Source: Sinomonas cyclohexanicum
Lineage (GTDB): Bacteria > Actinomycetota > Actinomycetes > Actinomycetales > Micrococcaceae
Assembly: GCF_020886775.1 (NCBI RefSeq)
Contig: NZ_AP024525.1
Location: forward strand, 2,356,001-2,420,000
Reading direction: 5' to 3'
Length of the DNA stretch: 64,000 bases
Positions 1 through 9,531 of this stretch are shown here, piece by piece. A program made the position numbers and the translations under genes. Numbering within the stretch: the stretch's first letter is position 1; each line of letters starts with the position of its first letter. The notes beneath the pieces are model-generated. The model was not told the DNA's origin and did no database searches. It saw only the letters and a program-made list of their open reading frames with translations.

Positions 1-3000
1 AGATTGGGAATGATCAGACAGCCAGCCCTCAACCTGAGAGATCTGCCGGGCAATTCGATCTGACTCGTTACCAGTCCAAGACCCGCTAACGAATTGGCCT
101 ACAAGAGCCGATGAAACACGGCCATCATCTCCAAAATTGTCGATAAGAAATCGAACTACCGGAGAAAGATCCCCGCCTCCGACCGAGGCGACGGAGCCTA
201 GAATTCGTCCCCGGTCCTCACTATCGCCAACCCAACTTCGAGCCACAGAAACATCGACAGCATCTGCCATCCAGTCGCGGAGCGCAAAAGAAAGACGCCA
301 AGAACCACCCTCGAGTCGGTCCATCAGGTCCCGCCACACAGGTTCGCCCGAAGCCCGGACGCTCCGGCGCAAAAGCTGGGACTCCTCCGAACCCGAATAG
401 GCGCTAAGCGCGCCTGTCTCAATAAAATCAGCAAGCATCCGAGCGAGCGCTGATGGATCGATATCTAGCTGTCGACCTGCTAACTGTCCCCAATCCCATT
501 GCTGCTGACCAACTTCCGGGAAATCGGCCCTTCTTGCCACGAGCGTAAGTAGCAGCGGATCTAAGACATCCAGATATTGCGGCTTTTGGTATACATGGAG
601 TGCCGCAAAATCCACAGCCGCATTATAATCGTCCTGACTCTCCAATCGACCAAGCCAGGAAGCAACGTAACGGGCAACCGTCTTCTCTTCAGCATCACGC
701 ATCCAGCCGAACAACAACCGGGCGGCGGAGTTGACCGGCACCTCGTCCACGAGTTCATGTACGCGCTGGATCGCGCGTTCAGTTCGAGGGCCTCGTACGG
801 TCAGTTGAAGACGTCGAATGGGCTCCAGCTCATAACTATCAACGAAAGAATCGAAAGCATCCGGGTCACCTTGGTCGACAAGACTATGTAGGTATCCAAT
901 CAGCGCTTCCGCATTCGGCCCGTCAAGAAGCTGGAGCAACTGCACTTGTAAATCTGCAATCTCACGCCCGATATCGGTGAGCGCGTGGCCCGCGGAATAT
1001 GCCGCGGGAACCGGGCGCGAAGATAGCAGATCCAATATCACCGAGGCAGGATCCATGGGGTTGACCGCGCGGGCTGCCGCCACGAGATCGGCGCTCACGT
1101 CACTCACCGGCCTATCCCAGGAGTTGGTACTAGCCACAACGACAAGTCGATCTTCGGCGGACTCCGGCGGCAGATGTGCCTCAAAGAGCTCAAGCCCCTG
1201 AGGCCGCCCATCGGTTACGTCGGCCCGAGCAAACATCGAGCGTAGGCTCGCAATCTCAATGCGTACTTGAGATATCACTGAATCTGGCAGAGTGGAGACA
1301 ACTCGAGCCAAATGCTCACAAACAGCAGGCGCCTCGAGGACTCCATGGATCGATTCCGTCAATACCTTGATCGCTGTTTCCGCAACGTCGAGGTCATCGT
1401 CAGTCGCTAGCGATCCGAGTATGTCGACAGCAGAATTGCGGTATCGCCAGACATCACCCCACGTCTCGGGTTGGCCCCGCCTCTCAACGACCATCCCCCC
1501 TTGAATCTCACCCGACACCATGATCGACTCATGTATCGAAAGTGTCCGCGCGGCACCTTTGGCCGCCAATAGACGAACACGCGGATCTTCAGACTCGGCC
1601 ACACTTTTGAGGTAAATCACGCGCGCGTCAGGTGCAGCTGCCGTACCCGGCAACATCGTCCCGAATAGCTCCACCCAAGTACCCGTGGCATTATTACTAA
1701 ACGCCTCGGTCTCTGCGACTGCAAGCTTGAGCAGCGAATCGGCCGCTACCTCAAAAGTACGAGAATGCCAAGCCAGTTTTTCTAGCGACCAAACGAGGTC
1801 ACGACGGACTTTCTCATGATGCCGTAATTCCTCCTCGGTCGCGGAACTGATCAGAGCTGAGAGTCGCTCTGAAACGGGACCCGGAGCAAGCACTGCGAAG
1901 TGAACAAGAAGACGAGAATTGTTGTTCTCGCCAATTGCCTCGAGCGAGGCGATCGGGCCATCGTCCGCGAGGAGTGCCACGACCGATGAACTTGAGTTCT
2001 CCAACTCACCGATGTCAGCCGCGCGACGGAAGAGCCGCTCCATCATGTCTGGATCTAAGACCGGAAAGAGGTTCGTGACGATGGATTCGCCGAACTCGGC
2101 CCAGGCTTGAGACGCAAGATAAACAGCCAGTGGGTAAGGACCCACACTTCTGAATCTTCCCTGCTTGGACAGAAATCCCTGCCTTTGAAGTGAAGTGGCG
2201 GCAGCCCGCAAGTCAGCGACATCGAGCCCGAGACCCAAAGAAATCGTAGATAGTTCCGTGGCTACGTCGCGATCATGCCCAAAACGACTAAAGAGTGCGA
2301 GCGCGCAACAGGCTAAAAAAAGTGTGCCATCGGGAAGTTGCGCTGTAATAAATGATCGAATATCCTCATCAGTGGCCAATCTTCCGGCGGAACCGCGGCC
2401 ACTTCTTATCAGACCCCTAGCCGCCTTGAGTGCGTAATCGATATTTCCCGCTGCCACTTCCACTACAACCCGTTCGGCCTCAGGCCAGAGCTGCGGTTCG
2501 TTCTTTTGCAGCAGCTCTTTCATCTGGTCGTCCTCGAATGCCGAAACGGAAATCATGGGCGTCCGCGTCGTATTACCCCCAGGCTCACCAATAGTCAACA
2601 ATCGAATCGTCGAACCGCTGTGGATAATCGACGCGTAGATTTCGTGTTGTTTGCGGTCGCACTCATCAACAACAACAACAGCTGTCCGTTTTTGCGACTG
2701 CAGCTGATTCAATATTGGAACTGGAAAGGAGTCCGCCGCGGACGCATAAACGACTACAACCTCGTACGGCTGCCCACGAAGGGCCTCCAGTACGAGACGC
2801 GTCTTCCCGAGGCCACTTACTCCGTCCAAGTGCAGGTCAGGCTGCGTCCCTGTTGAAAGTACATCTCGGATGGCCGCAATCTGCGCATCTCGGTCGGGAG
2901 AAGAAACCCACAATGTAGTATGTCTATTTGACTGCGACCATTCGTCGAAGGTCTGTCCGATCGCCCCGGTGCCATGAAGCACTGGACTGACGGCCAGCGC

Positions 3001-3486
3001 AGGATATTGTTCTGACCATCTGGCCAATCCATCGGCAGTAACGACTTCGATTCGAGTAGCCGCAGAATCAATACCGAGTTCTGCGGCGCCCTCAATCAAC
3101 TTCTTGTGCCGTGAATCAATCTTCGCCGTCGTCAAGCTTTTTCCGAGGACGAGTCGGTACTGCCCACCTGCACGCAGGACTTCGATCGCCTTGGATGCGT
3201 TGATGATCTCCGCCTTGCATTTTCCGGGAGCTAGATCACCGGCCTTGAACTGCCATGCACTGTCCCCAGCTGGGATCCACGGTGTAGCTTGGGCGTGCCG
3301 AAGACCGGCATCAACGCCACCGTCTCCCACGTTCTCCAGGTATGTTGTCTCAAGTGCCGTCCCGGCCATGCCGTGGGCAGCCGCTTCGGTGGCTAGCAGC
3401 CGACCGACAAATTGGCCAAAGTTCGCGGCACCAAGCCCGCTTATTTGCGCAGCCGAAACCGAAAAGGGACCAAAGTCAGCAGTCAT
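1..3486 (-). CDS. STAND-type NTPase with N-terminal PD-(D/E)xK nuclease-like domain, Avs-like (partial, runs off left edge)
   Basis: An uninterrupted minus-strand frame of 1162 codons starts at ATG 3486 and has no stop before the window edge, so the C-terminus is missing. The start follows a TAA directly and a purine-rich GGGGAGAGGG site. Residues 53-81 read VGDGGVDA followed by WQFKAG, giving D59 and Q79-x-K81 as in Mrr/restriction-endonuclease folds. Residues 221-229 are a Walker A (DGVSGLGKT) and 270-275 a Walker B (VVVVDE). The following 850 or more residues look mainly helical and repeat-like, with no further catalytic motif that I recognise. Nuclease plus STAND NTPase plus long helical sensor is the plan of Avs antiviral proteins. 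The gene lies 82 bp downstream of a type I restriction operon on the same strand. The domain layout is seen; the antiviral role is inferred. Confidence 0.72.
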   Translation of the reverse strand, partial: MTADFGPFSVSAAQISGLGAANFGQFVGRLLATEAAAHGMAGTALETTYLENVGDGGVDAGLRHAQATPWIPAGDSAWQFKAGDLAPGKCKAEIINASKAIEVLRAGGQYRLVLGKSLTTAKIDSRHKKLIEGAAELGIDSAATRIEVVTADGLARWSEQYPALAVSPVLHGTGAIGQTFDEWSQSNRHTTLWVSSPDRDAQIAAIRDVLSTGTQPDLHLDGVSGLGKTRLVLEALRGQPYEVVVVYASAADSFPVPILNQLQSQKRTAVVVVDECDRKQHEIYASIIHSGSTIRLLTIGEPGGNTTRTPMISVSAFEDDQMKELLQKNEPQLWPEAERVVVEVAAGNIDYALKAARGLIRSGRGSAGRLATDEDIRSFITAQLPDGTLFLACCALALFSRFGHDRDVATELSTISLGLGLDVADLRAAATSLQRQGFLSKQGRFRSVGPYPLAVYLASQAWAEFGESIVTNLFPVLDPDMMERLFRRAADIGELENSSSSVVALLADDGPIASLEAIGENNNSRLLVHFAVLAPGPVSERLSALISSATEEELRHHEKVRRDLVWSLEKLAWHSRTFEVAADSLLKLAVAETEAFSNNATGTWVELFGTMLPGTAAAPDARVIYLKSVAESEDPRVRLLAAKGAARTLSIHESIMVSGEIQGGMVVERRGQPETWGDVWRYRNSAVDILGSLATDDDLDVAETAIKVLTESIHGVLEAPAVCEHLARVVSTLPDSVISQVRIEIASLRSMFARADVTDGRPQGLELFEAHLPPESAEDRLVVVASTNSWDRPVSDVSADLVAAARAVNPMDPASVILDLLSSRPVPAAYSAGHALTDIGREIADLQVQLLQLLDGPNAEALIGYLHSLVDQGDPDAFDSFVDSYELEPIRRLQLTVRGPRTERAIQRVHELVDEVPVNSAARLLFGWMRDAEEKTVARYVASWLGRLESQDDYNAAVDFAALHVYQKPQYLDVLDPLLLTLVARRADFPEVGQQQWDWGQLAGRQLDIDPSALARMLADFIETGALSAYSGSEESQLLRRSVRASGEPVWRDLMDRLEGGSWRLSFALRDWMADAVDVSVARSWVGDSEDRGRILGSVASVGGGDLSPVVRFLIDNFGDDGRVSSALVGQFVSGSWTGNESDRIARQISQVEGWLSDHSQS

Positions 3487-3568
3487 TTACTCTTCCCTCT
3501 CCCCATGCTGCGTTGCCTGCATACGGGGCGAAACAGCCCTGCATCCTTGATATAGACGGAGACGAGCG

Positions 3569-4291
3569 TCATGCCCAGTCCTCCTTCGCTAACGGGGCCT
3601 TGTTTAGCTGGTCTCTGCGGCTGCGCCAGTCAGGTAGTCTTGCATCCATGTGTTGGGTGAAGCGCTCCCCGTGGCTTCGTTCTATGTAATGCGTTATCTC
3701 ATGAACCACGATGTACTCGAGACAGTCAGGGTGCTTCTGGGCGAGCTGGACATTGAACCAGATATGTCTACTCTCGCGGTTGCACGAGCCCCACTTCGTC
3801 TTCATGTGTCGAATACTCCACTTGGGCACCGACAGCCCAAGACGCCCCTCCCACTTCGCGATGAGGTTTGGAATCGCATCGCGAAGCTGTTGGCGGTACC
3901 ACCGATCCAAATAGAGTCGGCGCCGTTCGGTGCTCGTCCCGGCCGGGGTGTAGAGGAGCAACCGATCTCCATCCATTTCGAAGTGCGTGTGCCCTTGCCG
4001 CTCGATGACCTTGAGCCGAAACCTGCGTCCCCATAGGTAGTGAGTCTCCCCCGTGACCATTTCGCGTTCGGTTTGCCGTTCCGCGCTTCGAAGCTGCTCA
4101 CGCTGTCGCTTAATCCATGGAAGACGTTGGACGACCGCAAGGCGGATCGCATCATCATCGAGCCGCTCCGGCGCCGCAACTCGAACACGCCCGAGCGGCG
4201 GGTAGACCGCGATATGCAAGTTCTTGATGTGCTTGTAGACGACATCGATGTCGATCCCAGCGACACGTAGGTAGGCGCTAGCGGTACTCAT
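3569..4291 (-). CDS. YgjP/DUF45 family zinc metallopeptidase
   Basis: A protein of 240 residues ending in the YgjP/DUF45 signature: HEITHYIERSHGERF contains the HExxH zinc motif, followed by a downstream conserved histidine region, and KTKWGSC precedes it. This resembles SprT/WLM-type metallopeptidases often found beside type I restriction genes. I chose ATG 4291 because it overlaps the end of hsdR by 14 bp, which suggests translational coupling; a longer in-frame start exists but lies inside hsdR. The substrate is unknown. Conserved linkage to hsdR suggests it processes or supports the restriction complex, but that is inference. Confidence 0.85.
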   Translation of the reverse strand: MSTASAYLRVAGIDIDVVYKHIKNLHIAVYPPLGRVRVAAPERLDDDAIRLAVVQRLPWIKRQREQLRSAERQTEREMVTGETHYLWGRRFRLKVIERQGHTHFEMDGDRLLLYTPAGTSTERRRLYLDRWYRQQLRDAIPNLIAKWEGRLGLSVPKWSIRHMKTKWGSCNRESRHIWFNVQLAQKHPDCLEYIVVHEITHYIERSHGERFTQHMDARLPDWRSRRDQLNKAPLAKEDWA

Positions 4292-7200
4292 TACGCGCCT
4301 TGACGAGCTCAAGCAGTTCATCGAATCGATCGAAGTCCTGCGGCAGGACGTTTCGCAGTGCCCGGGCAACGAGCTTCTGTTTCATAGGATTGCCGACCCA
4401 GTCGTGCGGCTTGCTGGCCATGACGGCGGCGTCGACCTTGATCGGGAGCGAGGGGTCGGGCCAGCCGAAGTCGACGATGGCTTGCTGCGCACCGTTCTTG
4501 ACCCAGTCAGGATAACTACCGAGAGGTTCGTTTGATCCGACTTTCTGAGCGTGAGCGATCAATTGTTCGAGATAGGCCTTGTAGTCGATAGCACCCTGGC
4601 GGCGCTGTTCGATGATGGCGTCGAGCAGCGAAGACATCGTGTCGTAGTACTTCGGGTTGAGGGCGTGTTCATCAACGATGACTTTGCGGATGTTGTTGGC
4701 TATAGTTTCGGCGACGGCCTCAGGATCCTTCTTGATCCCGCTCGGCAGCTTGTCGATGGCGCTCGCGCCATCCTGAACGATGAGCTGCACAAGGCCCACA
4801 TCTTGGAAGTCGGCAACGACTTCAGACGGGTCTGCCTGGATGTAGGTGTCGAGTAGGAAGCGCATGCCCGCTTCGTACTGCTTGAAGTCGACGTTCTCCC
4901 CGGCGCCGAGCTTCACTTCGTCGCGCACAGCAACGTAGTGCGCGACCTCACTGGCTATGGCTGATGTCTCGTGATCGCTGAAGCCAGCTTCTGCCATGTC
5001 GTTCGCAATTGCGCCGTAAGCCCGGACGAGTGATGACACCGACTTGTAGAGTTCGACACGCTTGGCTTCGTTACGCTTGATTTGCTCCGCGCTGCCCTGG
5101 TCGACAGCACAGAAATAGTGCTGGTACTGCAGAGTGCCCTTGGGCGGCTCAACCGCCTCGCACAGGGCACGGATGCGTTCGAGTGCCTCTTCGAGATCTT
5201 GGCGCGCCTGAGTGATCCTGTCCTCAAGCAGTCCATCGATATCATGCTTTTCGTAGCCATCGAGAGCGCCGGAAGTGTAGTCAGTCACCGCATCTTCGAG
5301 GGAGTTGAACAGGTCTTGGTAGTCGACGATGTAGCCGTAGTCCTTGTCGTCGCCGTCGAGCCGGTTGACGCGGCAGATGGCCTGGAAGAGGCCGTGGTCG
5401 CGCATCTTCTTGTCGATGTAGAGGTATGTCGCGGCCGGGGCGTCGAATCCCGTGAGCAGCTTGTCGACGACGATCAGGAGGCGCATCTGTCCTGGCTGAT
5501 TGATGAACCGGTCCTTGACATCCTTCTCGAACTGCTCGATCTTCGTCACGGCCAGGTCAGCCGGCTCATCGAAGTGGTCGGCGAGCATCTGACGGTAGAT
5601 CTCGTACTGGCGCAGCTTCTCGGTGGCGCCGTGGCCGGAGTCTTCCTTAGAAATGTCGCTGGCTTGCGGCTGGTAGCTCGTAACAATTGCGCACTTGCCT
5701 TTGAACCCAGCTTGGCAGAACATTTCGTAGAACTTGCAGGCCTGGTAGATACTCGAGCCAACCAGCATGGCATTGCCACGACCGTCCATCAGGCGCGGCT
5801 TGGTCTCCATATCGAGCAGGATGTCGTTGACGATCTGCTTGGCCCGAGGCTCGGAGCTGACGACCTTCTGCATGGTGCCCCAGCGCTTCTTGAGCTCGGC
5901 CCGCGAGAGGTCGGTCATACCCTTGGTCTTGGTCTCGAACCACTGGTCGACTTTACTGGGAGCAGTCAGCTCCTGATCGATGTTGCGTGCCTCATAGCGC
6001 AGGTCGAGGACGACTCCGTCAGCGACCGCCTCGTTGAACTTGTATGTATGGATGAAGCTGCCGAATGTCTCGATACTGGTCGCCTTATCGGCCTTCAGAA
6101 GCGGCGTGCCCGTGAAGCCGATGAACATAGCCCCGGGGAGGAGTTGTTTCATGGCCTGGTGCATCTTGCCGGACTGAGTGCGATGGGCCTCGTCGACGAA
6201 AACGAACAGGTTGCCTTTGGCGGAGAAGCCAGCCGGAATACGGGAACTCAATTCAGAGATGAAGTCGCCTTGGGCCGCATCGAGATCGCCGTCGTTGTCG
6301 CCGCCACGAAACTTGTGGACTAAGGAGCAGACCAGCCATGGGTCATGAGCGTTCAGCGTCCCGATCAGATCAGCACCGGACGTCGTACGGTAGATGTTCT
6401 CGTTAACCCCACCAAAGACTTGCTTGATCTGGTCATCGAGTTCAGTACGGTCGGTGATGATGACGACTCGAGCCTGGTCCTGGTGTTCCCGAATCCACTT
6501 AGCCAACCACACCATCGTTAGAGACTTGCCCGAGCCCTGGGTGTGCCAGATGATGCCGCCTTCACGAGCGGCGATCCGTTGCTGGGCGGCCTTGACGCCG
6601 AAGTACTGATTGTGGCGGCACGTCTTCTTGGTGCCCGCATCGAAGACCATGAAATCGTGGATGATCTCCAGGAATCGGTCCTTGGAACACATCTGGACGA
6701 TCGCCCGGTCGAGTGGTTCTTCAATCTCGGACAGCTCTTTCCATTCGAGCCAGTACTTTTCGGGCGTATCGATGACACCGTAGCGCAGCCCTTCGACGTC
6801 GTTGCCAGCCATGACCAGCTGGACGGTCGTGAAGAACGGCCGAATGAAGTCCTTCTTTTGGTTGCCGATGTTCTGTCGGATGCCTTCGGACACTGCGACC
6901 TTGGACCGCTTGAACTCAATCACGGCAAGCGCCAGGCCGTTGACGTAAAGCACCGCATCAGGGCGTTTGGTGTGCTCCCCCTTGATGGAGACTTCCTCGG
7001 CAACCACGAAGTGGTTGGCGTTGGCATCCTTCCAGTCGATCAGCCAAACGGTCTCGGTCTGCTCCCCGACAGCCGGCTTCACCTTCACGCCGTAGCGGAG
7101 GAGGTCGTAGACGTCCCGGTTGGCTTCGTAGAGGTTGCGACCGCCACCTAGTGATGCCGCCTTCTTGAGCTGGTCGAGCGCCTTGTTGATCAGGTTGTCG

Positions 7201-7361
7201 TCGTAGCCGCGTGCCCGTAGGTTCTGGTCGAGCAGGGCGACTTCAACATGCGAGTTCCCCTCGCGGTACTCCCAGTTACCGGCGTATTCGTAGCCCAGCT
7301 GTCGGAACAGTTTGACCACGCGATCCTGTGTCTTGCGTTCAACCTGCCCAACTGTACTCAT
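4278..7361 (-). CDS. hsdR: Type I restriction enzyme, R subunit (HsdR)
   Basis: A 1027-residue translocase/endonuclease subunit of a type I restriction-modification enzyme. The N-terminal nuclease site is D135 (RPDAVLYV) with E149-x-K151 (VIEFKRSK). The SF2 motor shows Walker A at 274-280 (TQGSGKS), DEAH in FVFVDEAHRTQSGK, motif III-like GFTGTP, and motifs V-VI in LLTGFDAP and QAICRVNR. It should translocate and cleave DNA lacking the HsdM/HsdS methyl mark, in complex with those subunits. The start overlaps the GIY-YIG gene by 4 bp (ATGA). No key residue appears to be missing. Length is normal for the family. Confidence 0.96.
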   Translation of the reverse strand: MSTVGQVERKTQDRVVKLFRQLGYEYAGNWEYREGNSHVEVALLDQNLRARGYDDNLINKALDQLKKAASLGGGRNLYEANRDVYDLLRYGVKVKPAVGEQTETVWLIDWKDANANHFVVAEEVSIKGEHTKRPDAVLYVNGLALAVIEFKRSKVAVSEGIRQNIGNQKKDFIRPFFTTVQLVMAGNDVEGLRYGVIDTPEKYWLEWKELSEIEEPLDRAIVQMCSKDRFLEIIHDFMVFDAGTKKTCRHNQYFGVKAAQQRIAAREGGIIWHTQGSGKSLTMVWLAKWIREHQDQARVVIITDRTELDDQIKQVFGGVNENIYRTTSGADLIGTLNAHDPWLVCSLVHKFRGGDNDGDLDAAQGDFISELSSRIPAGFSAKGNLFVFVDEAHRTQSGKMHQAMKQLLPGAMFIGFTGTPLLKADKATSIETFGSFIHTYKFNEAVADGVVLDLRYEARNIDQELTAPSKVDQWFETKTKGMTDLSRAELKKRWGTMQKVVSSEPRAKQIVNDILLDMETKPRLMDGRGNAMLVGSSIYQACKFYEMFCQAGFKGKCAIVTSYQPQASDISKEDSGHGATEKLRQYEIYRQMLADHFDEPADLAVTKIEQFEKDVKDRFINQPGQMRLLIVVDKLLTGFDAPAATYLYIDKKMRDHGLFQAICRVNRLDGDDKDYGYIVDYQDLFNSLEDAVTDYTSGALDGYEKHDIDGLLEDRITQARQDLEEALERIRALCEAVEPPKGTLQYQHYFCAVDQGSAEQIKRNEAKRVELYKSVSSLVRAYGAIANDMAEAGFSDHETSAIASEVAHYVAVRDEVKLGAGENVDFKQYEAGMRFLLDTYIQADPSEVVADFQDVGLVQLIVQDGASAIDKLPSGIKKDPEAVAETIANNIRKVIVDEHALNPKYYDTMSSLLDAIIEQRRQGAIDYKAYLEQLIAHAQKVGSNEPLGSYPDWVKNGAQQAIVDFGWPDPSLPIKVDAAVMASKPHDWVGNPMKQKLVARALRNVLPQDFDRFDELLELVKARNEYR

Positions 7362-8302
7362 GATTCATGTCCCCCAAAATTGACTTCTATTGTTTGATTC
7401 TGCCACGTACCGTAGCTGACCGTGCTGCCCTGGATACGCCACTCATTCCGCCCGTTGGCGCTTCGGCCTGCAACCACAGCAGCGGCCGCCGAGGGCGACG
7501 CGAACACTTGGTTCCTGGCAAACACTGCCGCCTTTCCATCCTGCGAAGGAAGGAGCGTTCCATCCTGTTCGAGCTTCTCGCGGAGACGGCGGTAGCCGTC
7601 GTCCACACCCGTCCAGGAGGGCCGAGCCGCGGAACCCTCCAAGACGGTGAACTCACCGTCGACTTCCTGAGCCGAGGCTACGATGCCATCCTTCTTGAGA
7701 CGCATCTCGAACAAGGGCGAACTCGACGGTTCGCTAACAGCCTGAGGTTCGGCGCTCGTGGAAGTGACGTGAGCGACGGTTGTGCTGCGGAAGAGGTTTA
7801 CGCCAAGTACGGGGAGAACAATCTTCGCCTGGGCAATGAAGTACTCCATGTCTGAAACGTCAGACTCGGGCAACGGCAACGGCACAGGGGCAGTGCCATT
7901 TGTGAGTCGAGCACGATTGGCTTGCTGAGCGAGCGTGATGAGGCGTGACTCCAAATAACGAGCGTGAGCCTTCGTCAGGTTAGCATCTTTACTTGTCAGC
8001 ACAATCGCCCTATCCCAGAAGTCTTTCCCTCCCTGGTCCTCCGGGCGGGAATGCTGGTAGAGGCGCTTGCTGACGTCGTCGCCCTCGCCAATGTAAGCGA
8101 GAGAGCCACCTAGGCTGTCGGGGTCGTCTCCGAACAGAATGTAGATGCCCGTACGGGCCGCCTCAGGGCGTTTCAGCAGCGCCCCGAGGTCCGAGCGCGG
8201 AGCTGCCACGACGTGCCCAGTCCAATTCATGATTTCGGCCGTCAGCAGACCGCCAGGCGTTCCATCGGCCAGGAACAGACGAACGGACTTACCGGTACTC
8301 AC
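7358..8302 (-). CDS. GIY-YIG nuclease family protein with C-terminal DUF4357
   Basis: A protein of 314 residues. A GIY-YIG domain is visible around residues 50-85: GIY at 52-54, YIG at 70-72 and R80 in DDVSKRLYQH. The C-terminal third (DGIVASAQ through the GRSANGRNEW region) matches the DUF4357 pattern. GIY-YIG/DUF4357 proteins are recurrent companions inside type I restriction operons, but their job is not settled. Here the gene sits between hsdS and hsdR with 4-bp overlaps on both sides, so it is expressed with the complex. It could be an accessory nuclease or a scaffold. Confidence 0.85.
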   Translation of the reverse strand: MSTGKSVRLFLADGTPGGLLTAEIMNWTGHVVAAPRSDLGALLKRPEAARTGIYILFGDDPDSLGGSLAYIGEGDDVSKRLYQHSRPEDQGGKDFWDRAIVLTSKDANLTKAHARYLESRLITLAQQANRARLTNGTAPVPLPLPESDVSDMEYFIAQAKIVLPVLGVNLFRSTTVAHVTSTSAEPQAVSEPSSSPLFEMRLKKDGIVASAQEVDGEFTVLEGSAARPSWTGVDDGYRRLREKLEQDGTLLPSQDGKAAVFARNQVFASPSAAAAVVAGRSANGRNEWRIQGSTVSYGTWQNQTIEVNFGGHES

Positions 8303-9531
8303 GCTGTCGCCTCCACAGACAAGCGGATCCGACCGGTAAGCAGCTGCTGCATCAGACCGATCTTAATCGCGCTCGCCTTATCGAGGCGACGTGCAAGGGC
8401 CTCGATCTCCTCATCGCTATCGTCGAGCACCTGGGCAATGGCACGCTGCTCATCAACTGACGGCAACTCAATAGTTAGAGCCCTGATCTGTCCAGTCGAG
8501 GTTCCAGCCACAGTGCTTCCCCCTGCCGAAGCGGCAAGACGTAGACCATTGATATCGAACCAATGACGCAAGTACGACGAATCGACATTTGAACCCACAA
8601 ACAGAGCCTTCAGGTCTTGGTTGATGGCAACGTCCACATCAAAGCGAACTGCCTTCCCGACCAGCATTCGCGCTGCAAGCACCACGGTGCCAGCCGGCAC
8701 GAGTCGTGCGGCGCTCGCCTGCACAGCTGCTAACGTCACGTACTCCTGGGTTCGGGTTGGGTAAAACGTACTAACGTCCTTAATGGTGGCCCATGGGACA
8801 GTCCCGCCCCAATATGCTGCCACGCTCCTAGACGGCGTACCGCCGCCAGCAATCTGAGCGATATCTCCAATAGTCGTAGATTGCCACGCATCCGTAAACC
8901 CAGGGAGACGAACCGCGCCCGTGAGGAGATGCTGCATTAGCCCATGCTTGATGGCCCGCTTTTTGTTGATCAGTTCTTGGACGTTTTTGGTCGTCCTTCG
9001 GATATCATCAATCGCGGTTACGATGCGATCTTGCACGGGCCTTGATGGTAACCAAATCGGAAGAGCTGCCAGAATGCTCGTATTGAGATTAGGCATTGTG
9101 CCGCCGACTGCATTATCGATAAGCCATGATTGCGCAGCGCTGGACCCGAGGTATTCAGCGACGTACGCCGGATTAACCAATGTCCGGTCGCTGCCAAACC
9201 GAGCGGCAAGACACCCCGTTCCACAGAGCCAGCCCACTTCTCGCCGGCGCACAATCGATCTGCGACCCACATCACCCCTCCGGCTAAAGACGATGTCGCC
9301 CTCTCGCAACGCGTGCCTATGTAATCTACGAACATCGGTGTCACCGATACGAGATATACCATTCTCACGGATCTCGTTTTCGCCCAGATTCACGGGCATG
9401 ATGAGGGGAGTGCCTGTCGGGCGATAGTCACTTGCATGTAACTGACTCCCAAAGGGCCCGGTTTGAAGTACTCCACCAGTTCGTGCAACGACGCTTCCAA
9501 GAGTCGTAAGATCGCCGAAGGCTTCCATCAT
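8299..9531 (-). CDS. hsdS: Type I restriction enzyme, specificity subunit (HsdS)
   Basis: A 410-residue specificity subunit with two target-recognition domains (about residues 5-160 and 215-365). Each is followed by a helical conserved region carrying the typical KKRAIKHGLMQHLLTG and KIGLMQQLLTG repeats. PNLNTSILAALPIWLP and GQIRALTIELP mark the ends of the two domains. It determines the split DNA sequence recognised by the methylase and restriction complexes. It overlaps hsdM and the GIY-YIG gene by 4 bp each. The target sequence cannot be read from the protein. Confidence 0.94.
   Translation of the reverse strand: MMEAFGDLTTLGSVVARTGGVLQTGPFGSQLHASDYRPTGTPLIMPVNLGENEIRENGISRIGDTDVRRLHRHALREGDIVFSRRGDVGRRSIVRRREVGWLCGTGCLAARFGSDRTLVNPAYVAEYLGSSAAQSWLIDNAVGGTMPNLNTSILAALPIWLPSRPVQDRIVTAIDDIRRTTKNVQELINKKRAIKHGLMQHLLTGAVRLPGFTDAWQSTTIGDIAQIAGGGTPSRSVAAYWGGTVPWATIKDVSTFYPTRTQEYVTLAAVQASAARLVPAGTVVLAARMLVGKAVRFDVDVAINQDLKALFVGSNVDSSYLRHWFDINGLRLAASAGGSTVAGTSTGQIRALTIELPSVDEQRAIAQVLDDSDEEIEALARRLDKASAIKIGLMQQLLTGRIRLSVEATA

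Noticed and set aside
5082-6323. Plus-strand open frame of over 400 codons
   Set aside because: It is antisense to hsdR, whose motifs are clear; the translation is Leu/Val/Asp-rich with no domain.
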